From Selenomonadaceae bacterium (GTDB taxonomy: Bacteria > Bacillota > Negativicutes > Selenomonadales > Selenomonadaceae): a stretch of DNA of 43,953 nt. Under the pieces are notes generated by a model that worked only from the letters and a program-made list of their open reading frames with translations, searched no databases and was not told where the DNA came from. Position 1 is the first letter of the stretch. Each line of letters begins with the position of its first letter. Shown here piece after piece: positions 42,718 through 43,953 of the stretch. Location of the stretch: the NCBI GenBank assembly GCA_029338835.1, contig JAQYBD010000057.1, forward strand, positions 1-43,953. The letters run 5' to 3'. A program made the position numbers and the translations under genes.

Positions 42718-43671
42718 ATGCAAGGCATGGATTATGTTTATGCCGTCTGGCAGGAAAAAAGCTTTTCTGGTGCCGCACGCAAGCTCTTCGTATCACAGCC
42801 GGCACTTTCTGCCTCCGTGCGCAAAGTCGAGAAGGAACTCGGCCTGCCCATCTTCGACCGCAGCACCAGTCCTCTCCAGCTGACAGATGCGGGACGAGCC
42901 TACATCGATGCGGCAGAGCGCATCTTCCGCATCAGGAAAGACCTCAAGAGTTACTGCGATGATCTCGCAGGACTCGAGAGCGGCACGCTTTCACTCGGCG
43001 GCACGAATTTCTTCGCTTCCTGCTTCCTGCCGCCCATGATCGAAGCCTTCAGCCGCCGCCATCCGCACATTGCACTTTCTGTCACGGAATCCGATTCTGC
43101 CGATCTTTTCAATAAATTGACTACAGAGGAACTCGATATCATTGTCGACAGCGGTGTATATGATGAAGCGCTCTACGAAACCATCCCCTTTTATCAGGAT
43201 CACATTTTATTATCCGTCCCGGCCTTCCTGCCCATCAATCAGGGATTCTCCTCCTGCCTCCTGACACAGCAGGATATCATGCAAGGCCGCCATCTGCAGC
43301 CCGATGTCCCAGCTGTCCCGCTCGCTGCCTTCCAAGATACCGATTTCCTGATACTCGGCAAGGGCAATGACATGTTCCGCCGGTCCCGCAGACTGTTCCA
43401 GAACCACGGCATCTCGCCGCATATACGCCTGTACCTCAACCAGCTCATGACCGCCTACCACATGGCTCGCCAGGGGCTCGGCGCCACCTTCCTGACCGAT
43501 ACCCTCGTGCGTCTTTCTGCCCCCAATGAGACGCTTGTCTACTACAAACTCGACGATCCCAATGCCCAGCGCCAGATCTTTCTCGCCCTGCAGCGCAAGG
43601 GATACCGCACCAAGGCCATGCAGGGCTTCATCAAGAGCAGCCTCAATCTCTACCAGGATGACCCCGCCTGA
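42718..43671 (+). CDS. LysR-family transcriptional regulator
   Basis: A 317-aa LysR-type regulator. The N-terminal winged helix-turn-helix is clear (YAVWQEKSFSGAARKLFVSQPALSASVRKVEKELGLPIFDR, read in parts, about residues 6-50), followed by a substrate-binding-like effector domain (about 88-300). AAAGGAT lies 7 bases before ATG. By position it probably controls the divergent racemase gene and itself through the repeat at 42632-42649. The effector is unknown. It ends before a long hairpin shared with the convergent ddh gene. Confidence 0.92.
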   Translation: MQGMDYVYAVWQEKSFSGAARKLFVSQPALSASVRKVEKELGLPIFDRSTSPLQLTDAGRAYIDAAERIFRIRKDLKSYCDDLAGLESGTLSLGGTNFFASCFLPPMIEAFSRRHPHIALSVTESDSADLFNKLTTEELDIIVDSGVYDEALYETIPFYQDHILLSVPAFLPINQGFSSCLLTQQDIMQGRHLQPDVPAVPLAAFQDTDFLILGKGNDMFRRSRRLFQNHGISPHIRLYLNQLMTAYHMARQGLGATFLTDTLVRLSAPNETLVYYKLDDPNAQRQIFLALQRKGYRTKAMQGFIKSSLNLYQDDPA

Positions 43672-43694
43672 CAAGCTGCCGCCAGCTCAAAGAA

Positions 43695-43746
43695 AGCAAG
43701 AACGCTGCTGTACCAGACAAAAATCTGGCACAGCAGCGTTCTTGCT
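43695..43746. terminator. Long stem-loop between convergent lysR and ddh
   Basis: A 17-bp perfect stem (43695-43711 with 43730-43746), one mismatch, then a further 5 bp (43713-43717 with 43724-43728) and a 6-base loop. On the minus strand it is followed by TTCTTTG, a modest U-rich tail, fitting termination of ddh. It also lies 24 bases past the lysR stop and could end both transcripts. Confidence 0.7.
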
Positions 43747-43773
43747 ATATGATGGATGCGATGTGAATCGGGC

Positions 43774-43953
43774 TCAGAGCAGATGAGCGCGCAGCTCTTC
43801 TCCACTCTGCTCACAAAGATAAGCCGGAGCGATATCAAGAACCGTACGGCAGCCCGTCTGGCCTTCCTTTGCCAGACGATAGGCAGCCCGTGCGTAAGCA
43901 ACGAGGACACTCGTCGTGAATTCCGGATTGGAATCGAGCTTCAGCGAGAACTC
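43774..43953 (-). CDS. ddh: Meso-diaminopimelate dehydrogenase, C-terminal part
   Basis: Only the last 59 codons lie in the window; the gene enters from the right. The visible peptide contains FSLKLDSNPEFTTSVLVAYA, ARAAYRLAKEGQTGCRTVLD and IAPAYLCEQSGEELRAHLL, which match the C-terminus of NADPH-dependent diaminopimelate dehydrogenase. This enzyme makes meso-diaminopimelate in one step for peptidoglycan and lysine. The stop is TGA at 43776-43774. A terminator-like hairpin follows at 43695-43746. Confidence 0.85.
   Translation of the reverse strand, partial: EFSLKLDSNPEFTTSVLVAYARAAYRLAKEGQTGCRTVLDIAPAYLCEQSGEELRAHLL

Overview
This window comes from a diderm Firmicute of the class Negativicutes, most likely in the Selenomonadales (Selenomonas/Mitsuokella-like; the genus is a guess). 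A complete lipid A–Kdo pathway, an Lpt bridge, BamA, TamB, Skp-like chaperones, TolC and an Mla system are packed into one nearly continuous leftward block. The Shine-Dalgarno sites are strong and Firmicute-like, GTG and TTG starts are frequent, and LpxI is used. The clustered outer-membrane (OM) locus is a known hallmark of Negativicutes. Base composition is moderately GC-rich and even, except for the AT-rich left edge.

Layout, left to right. Bases 1-264: the 5' end of a leftward gene resembling a TnpB-type transposon protein, its promoter, an IS605-like hairpin, and the terminator of the main block. Bases 284-2615: wecB and wecA (UDP-ManNAc and lipid-linked GlcNAc synthesis) behind a good sigma-70 promoter. 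Bases 2682-4904: dCMP deaminase, a YqgF/RuvC-like protein, an internal terminator, and a DUF3084-like coiled-coil membrane protein. Bases 4968-9007: LptF/G-type permease, lptB, lptA, lptC and an LpxL-type acyltransferase. Bases 9064-14755: kdsC, kdsD, kdsA, kdsB and a waaA-lpxK gene fusion. Bases 14770-22961: msbA, lpxB, lpxI, lpxA, fabZ, lpxC, a second LpxL-type acyltransferase and lpxD. Bases 22977-25178: three Skp/OmpH-related genes. Bases 25264-28582: an unassigned exported protein that looks like a small beta-barrel, then bamA. Bases 28622-29986: a single-pass membrane protein and a small sigma-70-family factor. Bases 30019-38863: tamB, a TolC-family gene and mlaD-mlaF-mlaE.

The genes form an envelope assembly line. 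Kds enzymes make CMP-Kdo. Lpx enzymes make lipid A, with FabZ at the fatty-acid branch point. WaaA-LpxK phosphorylates lipid A and adds Kdo. MsbA flips the product and Lpt proteins carry it outward. Skp-like proteins and BamA insert barrels. TamB and the long MlaD, which has a predicted C-terminal barrel, are candidate phospholipid bridges. LptD is not in the window.

To the right of the block the strands alternate and genes become housekeeping: rnhA with an N-terminal hybrid-binding domain (+), ubiX (-), serS (-), an aspartate/glutamate racemase (-) divergent from a LysR regulator (+), and the 3' end of a diaminopimelate dehydrogenase gene (-) at the edge. No tRNA, rRNA, CRISPR array or complete mobile element was seen. 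No stretch longer than 300 bases lacks a gene.

The features most worth a second look are the unassigned exported protein beside bamA, the sigma factor and membrane-protein pair inside the OM locus, the MlaD–barrel fusion, the waaA-lpxK fusion, the palindrome over the mla promoter, and the IS605-like left edge.
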